A DNA stretch of 64,000 bases from NCBI GenBank assembly GCA_003665935.1, contig QPLR01000002.1:558001-622000 (forward strand), in the 5' to 3' direction. The translations under genes were made by a program, and so were the position numbers. Origin of the DNA: Halobellus sp. Atlit-31R (GTDB lineage: Archaea; Halobacteriota; Halobacteria; Halobacteriales; Haloferacaceae). Within the stretch, counting starts at the first letter, position 1, and each line of letters begins with the position of its first letter. Below the pieces are notes generated by a model. It was not told where the DNA came from. It saw only the letters and a list, made by a program, of their open reading frames with translations, and ran no database searches. Below, in pieces: positions 25,532 to 34,695 of this stretch.

Positions 25532-26563
25532 ATGGTCAGACAAGAACAGATCCGACAGAGTAAGCAGATACAGCGGCGAACGGGAAAGACATTCCATCTC
25601 GCGACGCGGGTCCTCCCCGAGCGCGTCCGGCACCAGACGTACGTCCTGTACGCGTTCTTCCGGGTCGCGGACGAAGTCGTCGACGCCGCCGACACCGCTC
25701 CGCCGGCGGAACAGCGACGGCGACTCGAGGAGTTGCGACGGCAGGCACTCGGCCGCGAGGCGGCCGACGATCCAGTGTTGACCGCGTTCGCCGAGCTCCG
25801 AGAGACGCACGGCATCCCCGAGTCCGACGTGAACGTGTTCATCGACGCGATGCTCTCGGACGTCGAGACCGACCGCTACGAGACCTACGAGGAGCTCGAA
25901 GACTATATGGACGGCTCCGCGGCCGCCGTAGGTCGAATGATGACCAAGCTGATGGAGACGCCGCAGGCCGAACAGGCCCTCCCGCACGCGACGGCGCTGG
26001 GTGAGGCGTTCCAGCTGTCGAACTTCCTCCGTGACGTCCGCGAGGACATCGTCGAGCGCGGGCGGATCTACCTCCCGCGGGAGACCCTCCGGAAACACGG
26101 TGTCAGCGAGGAACAGATGCTGAACTTCGAGTTCGACGACAACTTCCGGGCGGCGATGCGCGAGGAGCTCCAGCGGACGGAGGCGCTCTACCGCGAGGGA
26201 GTCGCCGGCATCGAGTACCTTCCGGAAGACTGTCAGTTCGCCGTCCTCCTGTCGGCGGTGCTCTACGCCGACCACCACCGCGAGATCCGCAGACTGGACT
26301 GTAACGTGCTCTCGGCGACGCCGTCGCTGTCGACGTCGCGGAAGCTGTTCCTGTTGGCGAAGACGCGCCTGTTCTGGGCGCTCGAACGGGATCCGGTCGC
26401 GGTGTTCCGTCGCGTCAGCGTCGTCCCGTACCCCGACGAGAGCGAGGCGACGCGCGATCCGGGCCACTCGGGGCCGTCACCCGGCCGGACCGCCGGTTCG
26501 TCGTCGGGACGAGAGGCCGGTCGCGTCTCCGGTTGGCTCCGCAGTTTCACGCGCAGCGAGTAG
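25532..26563 (+). CDS. crtB: Phytoene synthase
   Basis: CrtB condenses two geranylgeranyl diphosphates to phytoene, the entry to carotenoids. The protein is 343 residues. The two Asp-rich Mg/diphosphate motifs are FRVADEVVDAAD (near residue 48) and LSNFLRDVREDIVERGRIYL. It starts MVRQEQIRQSKQIQRRTGKT as in other haloarchaeal enzymes. A disordered Arg/Ser-rich C-terminal tail of about 45 residues follows the domain. The gene converges on cruF with a 32-bp gap, completing the bacterioruberin gene set with the opposing crtD-lyeJ-cruF operon. Confidence 0.95.
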   Translation: MVRQEQIRQSKQIQRRTGKTFHLATRVLPERVRHQTYVLYAFFRVADEVVDAADTAPPAEQRRRLEELRRQALGREAADDPVLTAFAELRETHGIPESDVNVFIDAMLSDVETDRYETYEELEDYMDGSAAAVGRMMTKLMETPQAEQALPHATALGEAFQLSNFLRDVREDIVERGRIYLPRETLRKHGVSEEQMLNFEFDDNFRAAMREELQRTEALYREGVAGIEYLPEDCQFAVLLSAVLYADHHREIRRLDCNVLSATPSLSTSRKLFLLAKTRLFWALERDPVAVFRRVSVVPYPDESEATRDPGHSGPSPGRTAGSSSGREAGRVSGWLRSFTRSE

Positions 26564-26595
26564 CTCGCCGTCCGCGTTTTCTCCGCGAAACTGAC

Positions 26596-27504
26596 TCACC
26601 CGCGCCGCTTCGACGTCGACTCCTGGCTCTGGATCCACGGGAGCCCACGCGTCGGCACGTCGAAGCGGTCGGTCCGAACGAGGCCGAGGCCGAAGAGCGC
26701 AGCCAGCACGACGGGGATCCAGTTCCCGAACCAGGCGTTGATCCCGCCCCAGAGGATGACGAAGGAGACGAGGTCGTCGAGCAGGAACTCACAGTCGTCG
26801 AGTCGCCGCCGCAGTGCGGTCCGGTCGTAGCCCCAGTCGAGCGCGACGACGGCGACGGTGGCCGAGAGCACCCAGCCGGCATAGTTCGACAGCGGTACGT
26901 CGTAGAACGCGCCGCCGTTCGGATACACCCAGAAGCCGAGCGCGACGGCGCCGGGATCAAGGACGAGATCCATCGTGAGCACGGCCGCGATCACGGCCAG
27001 AAGGCGCGTCGCCGTCCGGTCGGCGCGGTCGCCGAGGAGGAGCAGACAGAGCAGATAGGAGTTCATCACGAGCGGGATGAAGAAGACGGGCAGCCCCAGC
27101 GGGACGCCCGCGACGACGGGGCCGAGATCGACCCCGTAGAAGAACTCGCCGTACGGCAGGCCGGTCTGGATCCCGACGAACTCGATCGCGTAGGCGTACA
27201 GCGTCAGCGCGCCGACCCCGAGTGCGGCCCGTCGGTCGGTGATCGAGAGCACGCCGACGACGAGCGGCGAGCGCATCACGATGGTCCCGAGGAGGATCAA
27301 CAGGCCGTTGAACGCCAGCGGGGCCGGCAGGATCCCCTCCGCGCTGGCCAAGAGCAGGACGATCCCGTTCAGCGGGAAGAACACCGAGATCGTAAAGCGG
27401 TTCTCGCGGACGAGCCGCTCGAGCCGTCGCTCCCACTCGCCGCGGCTCTGCGGCAGTCGCTCCGAGAGCGCCGTCAGCGACGCGCGCCCCCCGGACTCAG
27501 ACAT
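26596..27504 (-). CDS. cruF: Bisanhydrobacterioruberin hydratase
   Basis: CruF adds water to the ends of bisanhydrobacterioruberin in the last step to the C50 pigment bacterioruberin. The protein is 302 residues with about seven to eight hydrophobic helices. Conserved carotenoid-hydratase blocks are FFYGVDLGPVVAGVPLGLPV, ALGFWVYPNGGAFYDVPLSN and GGINAWFGNWIPV. It is the third gene of the crtD-lyeJ-cruF operon. Its ATG overlaps the end of lyeJ by 8 nt, indicating coupled translation. It acts in the membrane. Confidence 0.92.
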   Translation of the reverse strand: MSESGGRASLTALSERLPQSRGEWERRLERLVRENRFTISVFFPLNGIVLLLASAEGILPAPLAFNGLLILLGTIVMRSPLVVGVLSITDRRAALGVGALTLYAYAIEFVGIQTGLPYGEFFYGVDLGPVVAGVPLGLPVFFIPLVMNSYLLCLLLLGDRADRTATRLLAVIAAVLTMDLVLDPGAVALGFWVYPNGGAFYDVPLSNYAGWVLSATVAVVALDWGYDRTALRRRLDDCEFLLDDLVSFVILWGGINAWFGNWIPVVLAALFGLGLVRTDRFDVPTRGLPWIQSQESTSKRRG

Positions 27505-28333
27505 ACATCAGCCTCCAGAGCGCCCCAAGCGTCAGCAGCGTGCCCACGACCGTGTTGAGCATCGGATACCACCAGTACGCGCGGTCGACGTCGACGCTCG
27601 AGCGGTAGACGGCGAGAATCACGAGCGGGTAGGCACCGAGCAGCAGGCCGATCCGGACGTCGACGAGTCCGAAGACGACGGCGGCGGCGAGCCAACAGCA
27701 GAGGCAGTAGACGAACGTGCGCCGCTCGCCGAGGAACGTCGCCGTCGTCCGGATGCCGGCCTCCCGGTCGGGCTCGATGTCGGGGATCGCAGAGAAGGTG
27801 TGCATCCCCATCGCCCAGAGCCACGCGCCCGCCAGCGCCGCGAGCGGGGGGTGAGCGCGCGCGACGGCGGCGTAGGCGGCCGCACCGGGGAGGACGTACA
27901 GGCCGTTCGAGACCGAATCGAGGAACGGCGTCGTCTTGAAGCGCAGCGGCGGCGCCGAGTACTGAAAGCCGAGGAGGAAGAACCCGGCGAGATACGGCCA
28001 CGCGCGCGATGACGTCGCGAGGAACGTAGCCACACCCAGCAGCGTCGACACAGCGATGACGGCCGCGACGATCGAGTCGCCGCTCCACCGGGCCTCGCGG
28101 CCTCCCTTCTTCGGGTTCGACACGTCGACGTCGACGTCGAAGACGTCGTTGACGCCGTAGAGGAAAACGTTCGCCGGGAGCAGAAAGTACGCGAAGAGGC
28201 CGACGCTCACCGGCGTAAACAGTTCGCCGGTCGTGTCGGCTCCGAACGCGACGCCCACGACGACGGGGCCGGCGAGGTAGAGCCAAAAGCGCGGACGCGA
28301 CAGCGTCAGCAGATACCGGAGGCGACCGAGCAT
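27497..28333 (-). CDS. lyeJ: Lycopene elongase / hydratase (UbiA-type prenyltransferase)
   Basis: LyeJ adds C5 units to lycopene ends and hydrates them, opening the route to bacterioruberin. The protein is 278 residues with about eight membrane helices. The two prenyl-diphosphate motifs of the UbiA fold are NDVFDVDVDVSNPKKGG (first) and DIEPDREAGIRTTATFLG (second). It starts 3 nt after the crtD stop and overlaps cruF, so the three genes are one transcription unit. Its identity as LyeJ rather than another UbiA enzyme rests on this context. Confidence 0.92.
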   Translation of the reverse strand: MLGRLRYLLTLSRPRFWLYLAGPVVVGVAFGADTTGELFTPVSVGLFAYFLLPANVFLYGVNDVFDVDVDVSNPKKGGREARWSGDSIVAAVIAVSTLLGVATFLATSSRAWPYLAGFFLLGFQYSAPPLRFKTTPFLDSVSNGLYVLPGAAAYAAVARAHPPLAALAGAWLWAMGMHTFSAIPDIEPDREAGIRTTATFLGERRTFVYCLCCWLAAAVVFGLVDVRIGLLLGAYPLVILAVYRSSVDVDRAYWWYPMLNTVVGTLLTLGALWRLMYV

Positions 28334-28336
28334 TCC

Positions 28337-29839
28337 TCAATCCGCCCGCTCGGCCATCGCTTCGGCGGTGAGTTCGCCGCTGATCAGGCACATCGGGACG
28401 CCGATGCCGGGCGTCGTGAACGAGCCGGTGAAGTAGAGTCCGTCGACCGCCTCCGAGTGGTGCGGCGGGCGGAACAGCGCCGTCTGCCGGAGCGTGTGCG
28501 CGAGCCCCAGCGCCGTCCCCTTGGTGCTGTTGTACCGGTTCGTGAAGTCGTTCACGCAGAAGGACTTCTCGAAGACGATCCGGTCGCGGAGGTCGACGCC
28601 GGTGTTCGTCTTGATGTCGTCCAACACGAGGTCGCGGAACTGCTGGCGCATCTCCGGCGTGTCTTCGAGTCCAGCGGCGATCGGCACGAGCGCGAAGAGG
28701 TTCGAGTGGCCGTCGGGCGCGACCGTGTCGTCGGTCTCGGAGGGCACACAGAGGTAGTAGGCGGGGTCCTCGGGCCACTCGGGGTCGTCGAAGATGCGCT
28801 CGAAGTGCTCGTCCCAGTCGGTCGGGAGCACGAGCGTGTGGTGTTCGAGCGGCTCGACGTCGCCCTCGACGCCGAGATACAGGAGGAACGCCGACGGCGC
28901 GTACGTCCGCGACTCCCAGTAGTCGTCGTCGTACTGGCGCTTCTCTTCGGGGAGCAGTTCCATCTCGGTGTGTCGGTAGTCGGCGTCGCTGACGACGTAG
29001 TCGGAGTAGAACTCCTCTCCGTCCGCGGTGCGGGTGACGAACGCGCCCTCGCGGCCGCGGATCTCCGCGACCGGGCTGCCGGTCCGGAAGTCGACGCCGA
29101 GTTCCTCGCCGAGTTCGACGACTCCGTCGACGACGCCGCCCAGCCCGTGTTCGGGGTAGTAGACGCCCATATTGAAGTCGACGTGGCTCATCAGGTTGTA
29201 GAGCGCCGGCGTGTTGTTCGGCGCGCCGCCGAGGAACACCAGCGTGTACTGCATAATCTGCTGGAGCTTGGGGTGGTCGAAGTACTTCTCGACGTGGTCC
29301 TGCATCGAGCCGATGAGCGAGAGCCCGCGGGCGTTCTTGACCACGTCCCAGTCCATGAAGTCGCGGAGCGACGTCCGGTCCTCGTAGACGAAGTGCTCCA
29401 TCCCGACTTCGTAGTTCTTCTTCGACTTCCGGAGATACTCGTCGAAGCGGTCGCCCGCGCCCGGTTCGTACGACTCGAAGACCTCCCGGTTCTGTTCGAG
29501 ATCCGGCACCATATCGACGCGGTCGCCGTCCTTGAAGAAGATGCGGTAGTGCGGATCGAGCCGGGTGAGCTCGTAGTACTCCGAGGGCTCGTGGCCGAAG
29601 TGCTCGAAGAACCGCTCGAACACGTCGGGCATCAGATACCACGACGGGCCCATATCGAACCGGAAGCCGTCGACCTCCAGGCGACTCGCGCGCCCGCCGA
29701 GTTGGTCGTTCTTCTCTACGAGCGTCACGTCGGCACCGGCACCGGCCAGATAGCAAGCTGTCGAGAGGCCGCCAAATCCGCCTCCGACGACGACGACGTC
29801 CGTGCCGTCGAGCGAGCGGAGCTCCGAAAGTGAGTCCAT
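28337..29839 (-). CDS. crtD: Carotenoid 3,4-desaturase (CrtD; CrtI-family)
   Basis: The protein is 500 residues, an FAD-dependent carotenoid desaturase. The FAD-binding N-terminus is VVVGGGFGGLSTACYLAGAG with VEKNDQLGGRAS. The C-terminal carotenoid-oxidoreductase signature YFTGSFTTPGIGVPMCLISG is intact. CrtI (phytoene desaturase) and CrtD are paralogues. The position directly before lyeJ-cruF favours CrtD, which introduces the 3,4 double bonds in bacterioruberin synthesis; a crtI function cannot be excluded. It is the first gene of the operon, starting at 29839. Confidence 0.85.
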   Translation of the reverse strand: MDSLSELRSLDGTDVVVVGGGFGGLSTACYLAGAGADVTLVEKNDQLGGRASRLEVDGFRFDMGPSWYLMPDVFERFFEHFGHEPSEYYELTRLDPHYRIFFKDGDRVDMVPDLEQNREVFESYEPGAGDRFDEYLRKSKKNYEVGMEHFVYEDRTSLRDFMDWDVVKNARGLSLIGSMQDHVEKYFDHPKLQQIMQYTLVFLGGAPNNTPALYNLMSHVDFNMGVYYPEHGLGGVVDGVVELGEELGVDFRTGSPVAEIRGREGAFVTRTADGEEFYSDYVVSDADYRHTEMELLPEEKRQYDDDYWESRTYAPSAFLLYLGVEGDVEPLEHHTLVLPTDWDEHFERIFDDPEWPEDPAYYLCVPSETDDTVAPDGHSNLFALVPIAAGLEDTPEMRQQFRDLVLDDIKTNTGVDLRDRIVFEKSFCVNDFTNRYNSTKGTALGLAHTLRQTALFRPPHHSEAVDGLYFTGSFTTPGIGVPMCLISGELTAEAMAERAD

Positions 29840-29994
29840 AGCCTCGCTAAGAGCGTGGAAACTATAAATCGACTGACCGTGAACCGCCGCTTCTCACACC
29901 CGCTCCCGAAGAGACGGGCTTCCGCTCGCTGCGTGTCACTCGCTCGCCGATCTCCGGCGAGTATCTTTACTTGCGACCGGAGCCTCCGTTCCGT

Positions 29995-30732
29995 ATGGAT
30001 CTCACTGACGCGACAGTTCTCGTGACGGGTGCCAGCCGCGGGATCGGACGCGCGTTGCTCGCTGCGTTCGCCGCCGAGGGCGCGACCGTCGTCGGCTGTG
30101 CGCGCGACGACGACACGCTCGACGACGCCGTCGAAACCGTGCGGGAGCACCTCGCCGACGCCGCGGACGACTCACCCGCCGGGTCGGTCGAAGGCGTCAC
30201 CGCAGACGTGCGAGAGGAGTCCGACGTCGCGCACCTGATCGACGTCGCGGCGGACGCGGGCGACCGAGCGGGGGTCGACGTCGTCGTCGCCAACGCGGGC
30301 GTCAAGCACAGCGCCTCCGGCGAGATGCCGATCCACGAGGAGCGTTACGAGGACTTCGACGACACCGTCCGGACGAATCTCCGCGGCGTCTTCGCCACCG
30401 CGAAAGAGGCGCTCGATCGGATGCCGAGCGGCGGGCGGATCCTCGTTCCCTCGGGGGTCATCGCCGTCGACCACGATCCGGGGATGGGCGCGTACGCCGT
30501 CTCGAAGGGCGCGGTCGAGGCGCTGGTCCGTCAGCTGGCCGTCGACGTCGAGCAGACCGTGGCGATCGTCGATCCGGGCCTCGTCGACACCGACCTGAGC
30601 GCTCCCGGCGGCCGCGATCCGGAGGAGGTCGCGCAGCTCTTCGTCTGGGCAGCGACCGAGGCGGATCCCGCAGAGATCGACGGCGAGCGTGTCGACCTGA
30701 AGACTTGGATGCGCGCGACGCGCTCGCGGTGA
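29995..30732 (+). CDS. Short-chain dehydrogenase/reductase
   Basis: The protein is 245 residues, a soluble NAD(P)-dependent SDR. The nucleotide-binding motif is VTGASRGIG (residues 7-15). NAG lies in VVANAGVKHS, catalytic Ser in ILVPSGVIAVD, and Tyr/Lys in YAVSKGAVEAL. The substrate is unknown. ATG 29995 is fixed by TATA GTATCTTTAC (29961-29970), 24-34 nt upstream, giving the family-typical N-terminus MDLTDATVLVTG. It is divergent from crtD across 155 bp. Confidence 0.9.
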   Translation: MDLTDATVLVTGASRGIGRALLAAFAAEGATVVGCARDDDTLDDAVETVREHLADAADDSPAGSVEGVTADVREESDVAHLIDVAADAGDRAGVDVVVANAGVKHSASGEMPIHEERYEDFDDTVRTNLRGVFATAKEALDRMPSGGRILVPSGVIAVDHDPGMGAYAVSKGAVEALVRQLAVDVEQTVAIVDPGLVDTDLSAPGGRDPEEVAQLFVWAATEADPAEIDGERVDLKTWMRATRSR

Positions 30733-30855
30733 GCCGATCTCTTTCGTGTCGACGGCGCCGAAATCCGAATCGGCTCCGCGGCGACCAGAAGTAACAACAC
30801 CACTTTCGGTCTTAACAACGGGAGGATTATTAAGCAAAACAGGACAGTTCATATT

Positions 30856-31686
30856 ATGAGACGGTTCTCGCGACTGGGGCTCGCCGCGACTCTCGTCCTC
30901 GGCGCGCTGTCGGTGCTCGCCGTGGTGGCCGGGACAGCGGCGAGCGGCAAGCTCGTCGGCATCTCGTGGGTGGCGTTCTTCGCGATGGCGCTTGCGGCCC
31001 CGCTGGGCGCCCGGAAGCGTGACGGGAGCGCAGGCGCGCTCGTCTGGGGCTACGGCCTCGCCGCTGGCGCGATGGTGACGAGCGCCGCGGTCTTCCTCGT
31101 TCCACAGGCGATCGGGCAACACGCGCAGTGGGGCGGCTTCGGCGTCGCGTTCGGCCTGCTGGCGGGTTTCGGATCGCACACGATCGGTCACCGACTGGCG
31201 CATATGGACCTCCCGATGGACCGAACGGTCGCAGAGCTCACCGCGCACGCGTTCTCCGCCGGGGCGATCATCGGCATCATCTACGGCAATATGCCGGGGC
31301 TCGGCCCGCTGCTCGGGCTCTCGATCGTCTCCCACAAGGGGCCGGCCGGCTACGCGGCCGCCCGGCGACTCGTGAACGCCGACCGCGACGCCTCCGTCCT
31401 GCTGCTGCCGGCGACAGGCGTCGGTATCGCCGGGCTCGCCTCCTCGATGATCGCCCTCCCCGCGGCGGGCGGCGTCCGGGGGCTGGTCTTCGGCTTCGCC
31501 GCCGGCGTCTTTCTCCACGTCGCGATGGACTTCCTCCCGCGCTGTGAGATCGGCAGCGAGATCCACGATCTGTTGTCGGTCTCGGGCGACGCCCACGCGC
31601 TGCTCGATCGCCTCCGCCTCCACGCCGTCGCCTCCACGTCGCTCGGCGGACTCGCCGTGCTCCTTGCGTGGCTCGTGGTCGTCTGA
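30856..31686 (+). CDS. ZIP-like membrane protein lacking canonical metal-binding glutamates
   Basis: The protein is 276 residues with about eight membrane helices. Its layout resembles the ZIP (Zrt/Irt-like) metal transporters. The helix-4/5 signatures read HAFSAGAII and SHKGPAGYA, where active ZIPs usually have HxxxEG and HExPE. Histidines and prolines remain but both Glu positions are replaced. A later HVAMDFLPRCE follows the pattern. A transport role is therefore uncertain; it could be a metal sensor or a divergent carrier. Start ATG 30856 has TATA ATTATTAAGC about 25 nt upstream, so it is leaderless. Confidence 0.6.
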   Translation: MRRFSRLGLAATLVLGALSVLAVVAGTAASGKLVGISWVAFFAMALAAPLGARKRDGSAGALVWGYGLAAGAMVTSAAVFLVPQAIGQHAQWGGFGVAFGLLAGFGSHTIGHRLAHMDLPMDRTVAELTAHAFSAGAIIGIIYGNMPGLGPLLGLSIVSHKGPAGYAAARRLVNADRDASVLLLPATGVGIAGLASSMIALPAAGGVRGLVFGFAAGVFLHVAMDFLPRCEIGSEIHDLLSVSGDAHALLDRLRLHAVASTSLGGLAVLLAWLVVV

Positions 31687-31805
31687 GACAGGAGCGGAGG
31701 CGAGAGGGGACCGGAGCTCCTCTCGGTTGCCGTCGACGCAGTCGCTTCAGCTCGGGCCCCGGCACCGGTACCTAAAAACGGGACGACTTCGATAGTTGTG
31801 CGCGT

Positions 31806-31970
31806 ATGCCTACCGAGACGACGCGAGCGCCGACTGCCGCCGGGCGTCAGCAGCGCCGTCCGGGAAGCGACTCGCGGTTCCGTCAGTTGCGCGCAGGATC
31901 GACTCACCCCCCACCGGCGACGCGGTGGCGGCCCCGTATCTCCGAGGGCGAGGGCGGGGGCGATGAGTAG
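31806..31970 (+). CDS. Possible short leader ORF overlapping the permease start
   Basis: A 54-codon frame starts at ATG 31806, about 30 nt after a TATA-like ACCTAAAAAC (about 31771-31780). Its stop TAG overlaps the ATG of the APC permease by 8 nt. The peptide is Arg/Pro-rich until its acidic end (EGEGGGDE), so its reality is doubtful. It is reported because its position would allow translational coupling. Confidence 0.22.
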   Translation: MPTETTRAPTAAGRQQRRPGSDSRFRQLRAGSTHPPPATRWRPRISEGEGGGDE

Positions 31971-33411
31971 CCATCAAGAGCGGTCCCCGGAGGCGAAACT
32001 CGGGCTCTTAGACGCGACGATGATCGGGATGGGCGCGATGATCGGGGCCGGCATCTTCGTGCTGACCGGACTGGCGGCGGAGATCGCCGGCCCGGCAGCA
32101 CTCCTCGTGTTCGTCCTCAATGGGGCCGTCACTGCGTTCACGGGGCTCTCGTACGCCGAGTTGGCGAGTGCGATCCCCAAGAGCGGCGGGGGCTACGCGT
32201 TCGTCCGCGAGACGTTCAAGTCGCTGCCCTCGTTTCTGATGGGCTGGATGCTCTGGTTCGCGTATATGGTCGCGGGCGCGCTGTACGCGCTCGGATTCGC
32301 ACCGAACTTCCTGGAGCTGCTGCACGTGTACGGGATCGTTCCGCCGCCGGGACAGGTCGGTGCACTCGCGCTGCCGGTCCTCGACGCCGCGATCCCGGCC
32401 GGCTTCGGCCTCGCGTTCACTGCTGTCGTCCTGTTCGTGGTCCTGAACGCCGTCTCGACGGCCGCAAGCGGCAGCGTGGAGACGATCTTCACGGCGACGA
32501 AGGTCACGATCCTGCTCATCTTCGTCGCCTTCGGTGCGACGTCACCGATGTTCTCGGGCGCGGAGTTCCAACCGCTGTTCCCCGAGGCGGCGGGCGCGTT
32601 CGCGATCCTGCCGGCGATGGGACTGACGTTCATCGCTTTCGAGGGCTACGACCTCATCACGACCGTCACCGAAGAGGTGAAGAATCCCAGAGAGAACATC
32701 CCCAAGGCGATCTTCCTCAGCCTGGTCGCGACGGTGCTGATCTATATGGCCGTCGTCGCCGTCGCGATCGGGACGCTCGGTGCGCAGGGGCTCGCGGAGG
32801 CCGGCGAAGCAGGTATCGCCGAGGCAGCGACTCAGTTTATGCCCACTGGCCTGCCCGTGATCAAGAACGGTGGCGCGATCATCGTCTTCGGTGCGGTGTT
32901 CTCGACGCTGACCGCGCTGAACGCGGTCGTGATCGCCTCCTCCCGCGTAGCGTTCTCGATGGGGCGGGAGGGACAGCTACTGCCCTCGTTCGGCCAACTC
33001 CACCACCGCTTCGGGACGCCGTTCGTTGCGATCGTCGCGAGTGCGGTCGTGATGCTCGGGTCGGTCGCGCTACCGACGAAGAGCGCGGGCAATATGTCGA
33101 GTCTGTTCTTCCTGCTCTCGTTCGTCGTCGTCAACGGGGCCGTGATCAAACTGCGGCGGGAGCGCCCCGATATGAATCGGCCGTACGAACTGCCTTACTA
33201 CCCGTTCCCGCCGCTGCTGGGCATCGTGCTGAACCTGATTCTGACGGCCGTGCTGGTAGTGTATCTGGTGCGGACCGACCCGCTGGCGCTGCTGCTCAGC
33301 GTCGGGTGGATCGCCCTCGGTGCGGTCGCCTACTACGCGCTCAAGCGGTACCGGACCAGCCGAGAGACCGAGCGGACGCCGACTGCGGAGCCGACTACGG
33401 AGGACGACTGA
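31963..33411 (+). CDS. APC-superfamily amino-acid permease
   Basis: The protein is 482 residues with about 12 hydrophobic helices. The family N-terminal motif IGMGAMIGAGIFVLTG covers the unwound substrate-binding helix 1. ATG 31963 gives the usual N-terminus just before helix 1; longer in-frame readings from 31798 are Arg-rich and not haloarchaeal in composition. The C-terminal tail is soluble and acidic. A TrkA-type nucleotide-binding protein starts 1 nt after the stop, suggesting a regulated transporter pair. The substrate is unknown. Confidence 0.87.
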   Translation: MSSHQERSPEAKLGLLDATMIGMGAMIGAGIFVLTGLAAEIAGPAALLVFVLNGAVTAFTGLSYAELASAIPKSGGGYAFVRETFKSLPSFLMGWMLWFAYMVAGALYALGFAPNFLELLHVYGIVPPPGQVGALALPVLDAAIPAGFGLAFTAVVLFVVLNAVSTAASGSVETIFTATKVTILLIFVAFGATSPMFSGAEFQPLFPEAAGAFAILPAMGLTFIAFEGYDLITTVTEEVKNPRENIPKAIFLSLVATVLIYMAVVAVAIGTLGAQGLAEAGEAGIAEAATQFMPTGLPVIKNGGAIIVFGAVFSTLTALNAVVIASSRVAFSMGREGQLLPSFGQLHHRFGTPFVAIVASAVVMLGSVALPTKSAGNMSSLFFLLSFVVVNGAVIKLRRERPDMNRPYELPYYPFPPLLGIVLNLILTAVLVVYLVRTDPLALLLSVGWIALGAVAYYALKRYRTSRETERTPTAEPTTEDD

Positions 33412-33412
33412 T

Positions 33413-34066
33413 ATGACAAGCAAACGCAACATCGTCATCGCGGGCGGCGGGCGTGTGGGGTTCCAGACCGCAGAGCTGCTCGCCAACCGCGGCCACGACG
33501 TATCGATCATCGAACCGGACGTCGACGTCGTCGACGCCATCGCCGACGAGTGGGTGGCTACGGTCATTCGCGGGGACGCGACCGACCCCGGCATCCTCGC
33601 GCAGGCGAAGCTCGCAGACGCGGACGCCATCGCCGCACTCACCGGTAACACGGGGCTCAATCTCGCGATCTGTATGGTCGCTCAGGAACTCGAGCCGGAG
33701 ATCAGAACCGTGACGCGGATCGAGTCGGCGTCGGGCGAGGCCTACACGCAGTTCGTCGACGCGATCGTCTTCCCCGAACACGCCGGTGCGCGGCTGGCGG
33801 CCAACGAGATCGTCGGAAGCGACGTCCGGACGCTCGCGGACGTCACCGGCTCGCTCGACGTGATGCAGATCCGCGTCGAGGAGGGTGCACCGGCCGCGGG
33901 CAAGACGCTCTCGGAAGTTCGGTTTCCCGCGGGCACGCTCGTCGTCTCCGGCGACGAAGGAGAGCGGATCGCCCGTCCGGACACGACGCTCGACCCCGGC
34001 AAGCGCTACGTCGTCGCCGTCGAACCCGACGTCGTCGACGAGGTGATGAACCTCCTGCGCGGCTAG
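33413..34066 (+). CDS. TrkA-type RCK protein (TrkA-N and TrkA-C domains)
   Basis: The protein is 217 residues. An N-terminal Rossmann fold has NAD-binding GGGRVGFQTAELLANRG and acidic IIEPDVDV. A C-terminal TrkA-C domain (about 140-217) ends in VVAVEPDVVDEVMNLLRG. These cytosolic proteins gate potassium or other transporters by binding nucleotides or ions. It is coupled to the APC permease 1 nt upstream rather than to a TrkH channel, so it probably regulates that permease. This is inference from context. Confidence 0.87.
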   Translation: MTSKRNIVIAGGGRVGFQTAELLANRGHDVSIIEPDVDVVDAIADEWVATVIRGDATDPGILAQAKLADADAIAALTGNTGLNLAICMVAQELEPEIRTVTRIESASGEAYTQFVDAIVFPEHAGARLAANEIVGSDVRTLADVTGSLDVMQIRVEEGAPAAGKTLSEVRFPAGTLVVSGDEGERIARPDTTLDPGKRYVVAVEPDVVDEVMNLLRG

Positions 34067-34302
34067 GAGTGCAGACGGTCGAGGTCGTCGCTCGTCGGTC
34101 GGCTCCGACGGCCCAAAAGTGTGTGTTCGGGCGAATTCTGCGACGGAGCCGACGAACCGTGTCGCTTTCGCGCCGGAAACCGACTGTATAGTCGATCGTA
34201 AACTGTGTTCTGTAGAAGTCGGATATTCGTATATTCTACTTCGGGATTTTGAAAAACAGATACAGAAGCCTTATGTACACACTCGGCATTTGTCTATTTG
34301 CA

Positions 34303-34497
34303 ATGGCAAACGGTACGGTTGATTTCTTCAACGACACAGGCGGTTACGGTTTCATCGAGACAGAGGACGCTGACGAGGACGTGTTCTTCCACATGGAAGA
34401 CATCGGCGGCGAGGATCTGACTGAGGGCACGGAGCTCGAATTCGAGATCGAACAGGCCCCCAAGGGCCCCCGCGCGACGAACGTCGTCCGCGTCTAA
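34303..34497 (+). CDS. cspA: Cold-shock domain protein
   Basis: The protein is 64 residues, a single cold-shock domain. RNA-binding motifs RNP1-like GGYGFIE and RNP2-like DVFFHM are complete. Such proteins bind single-stranded RNA/DNA. ATG 34303 is leaderless, with TATA GCCTTATGTAC (34268-34278) about 25 nt upstream. The promoter region (about 34190-34300) is strongly AT-rich. It is monocistronic. Confidence 0.95.
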   Translation: MANGTVDFFNDTGGYGFIETEDADEDVFFHMEDIGGEDLTEGTELEFEIEQAPKGPRATNVVRV

Positions 34498-34695
34498 TCC
34501 GGTTCTACCCGTCGCCGCCCGGCGACGTACGACCCGCGATTTTCCCGAGAACAACGCTCGAGAGCGGTAGCGACGCGCGTGCTACACACGCTCGGTTCGC
34601 CCACCACGAGCGTCGTGCAACTCTGCGATAGACGTGACACAGAGTAGTCACGTCAACCGAAAATATATTGTTCGTTCGACAGACTGATCCCGACG

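Noticed and set aside
31798..31962. N-terminal extension of the APC permease from GTG 31798
   Set aside because: The added 55 residues are Arg/Pro-rich, unlike this proteome, and precede the conserved start just before helix 1.
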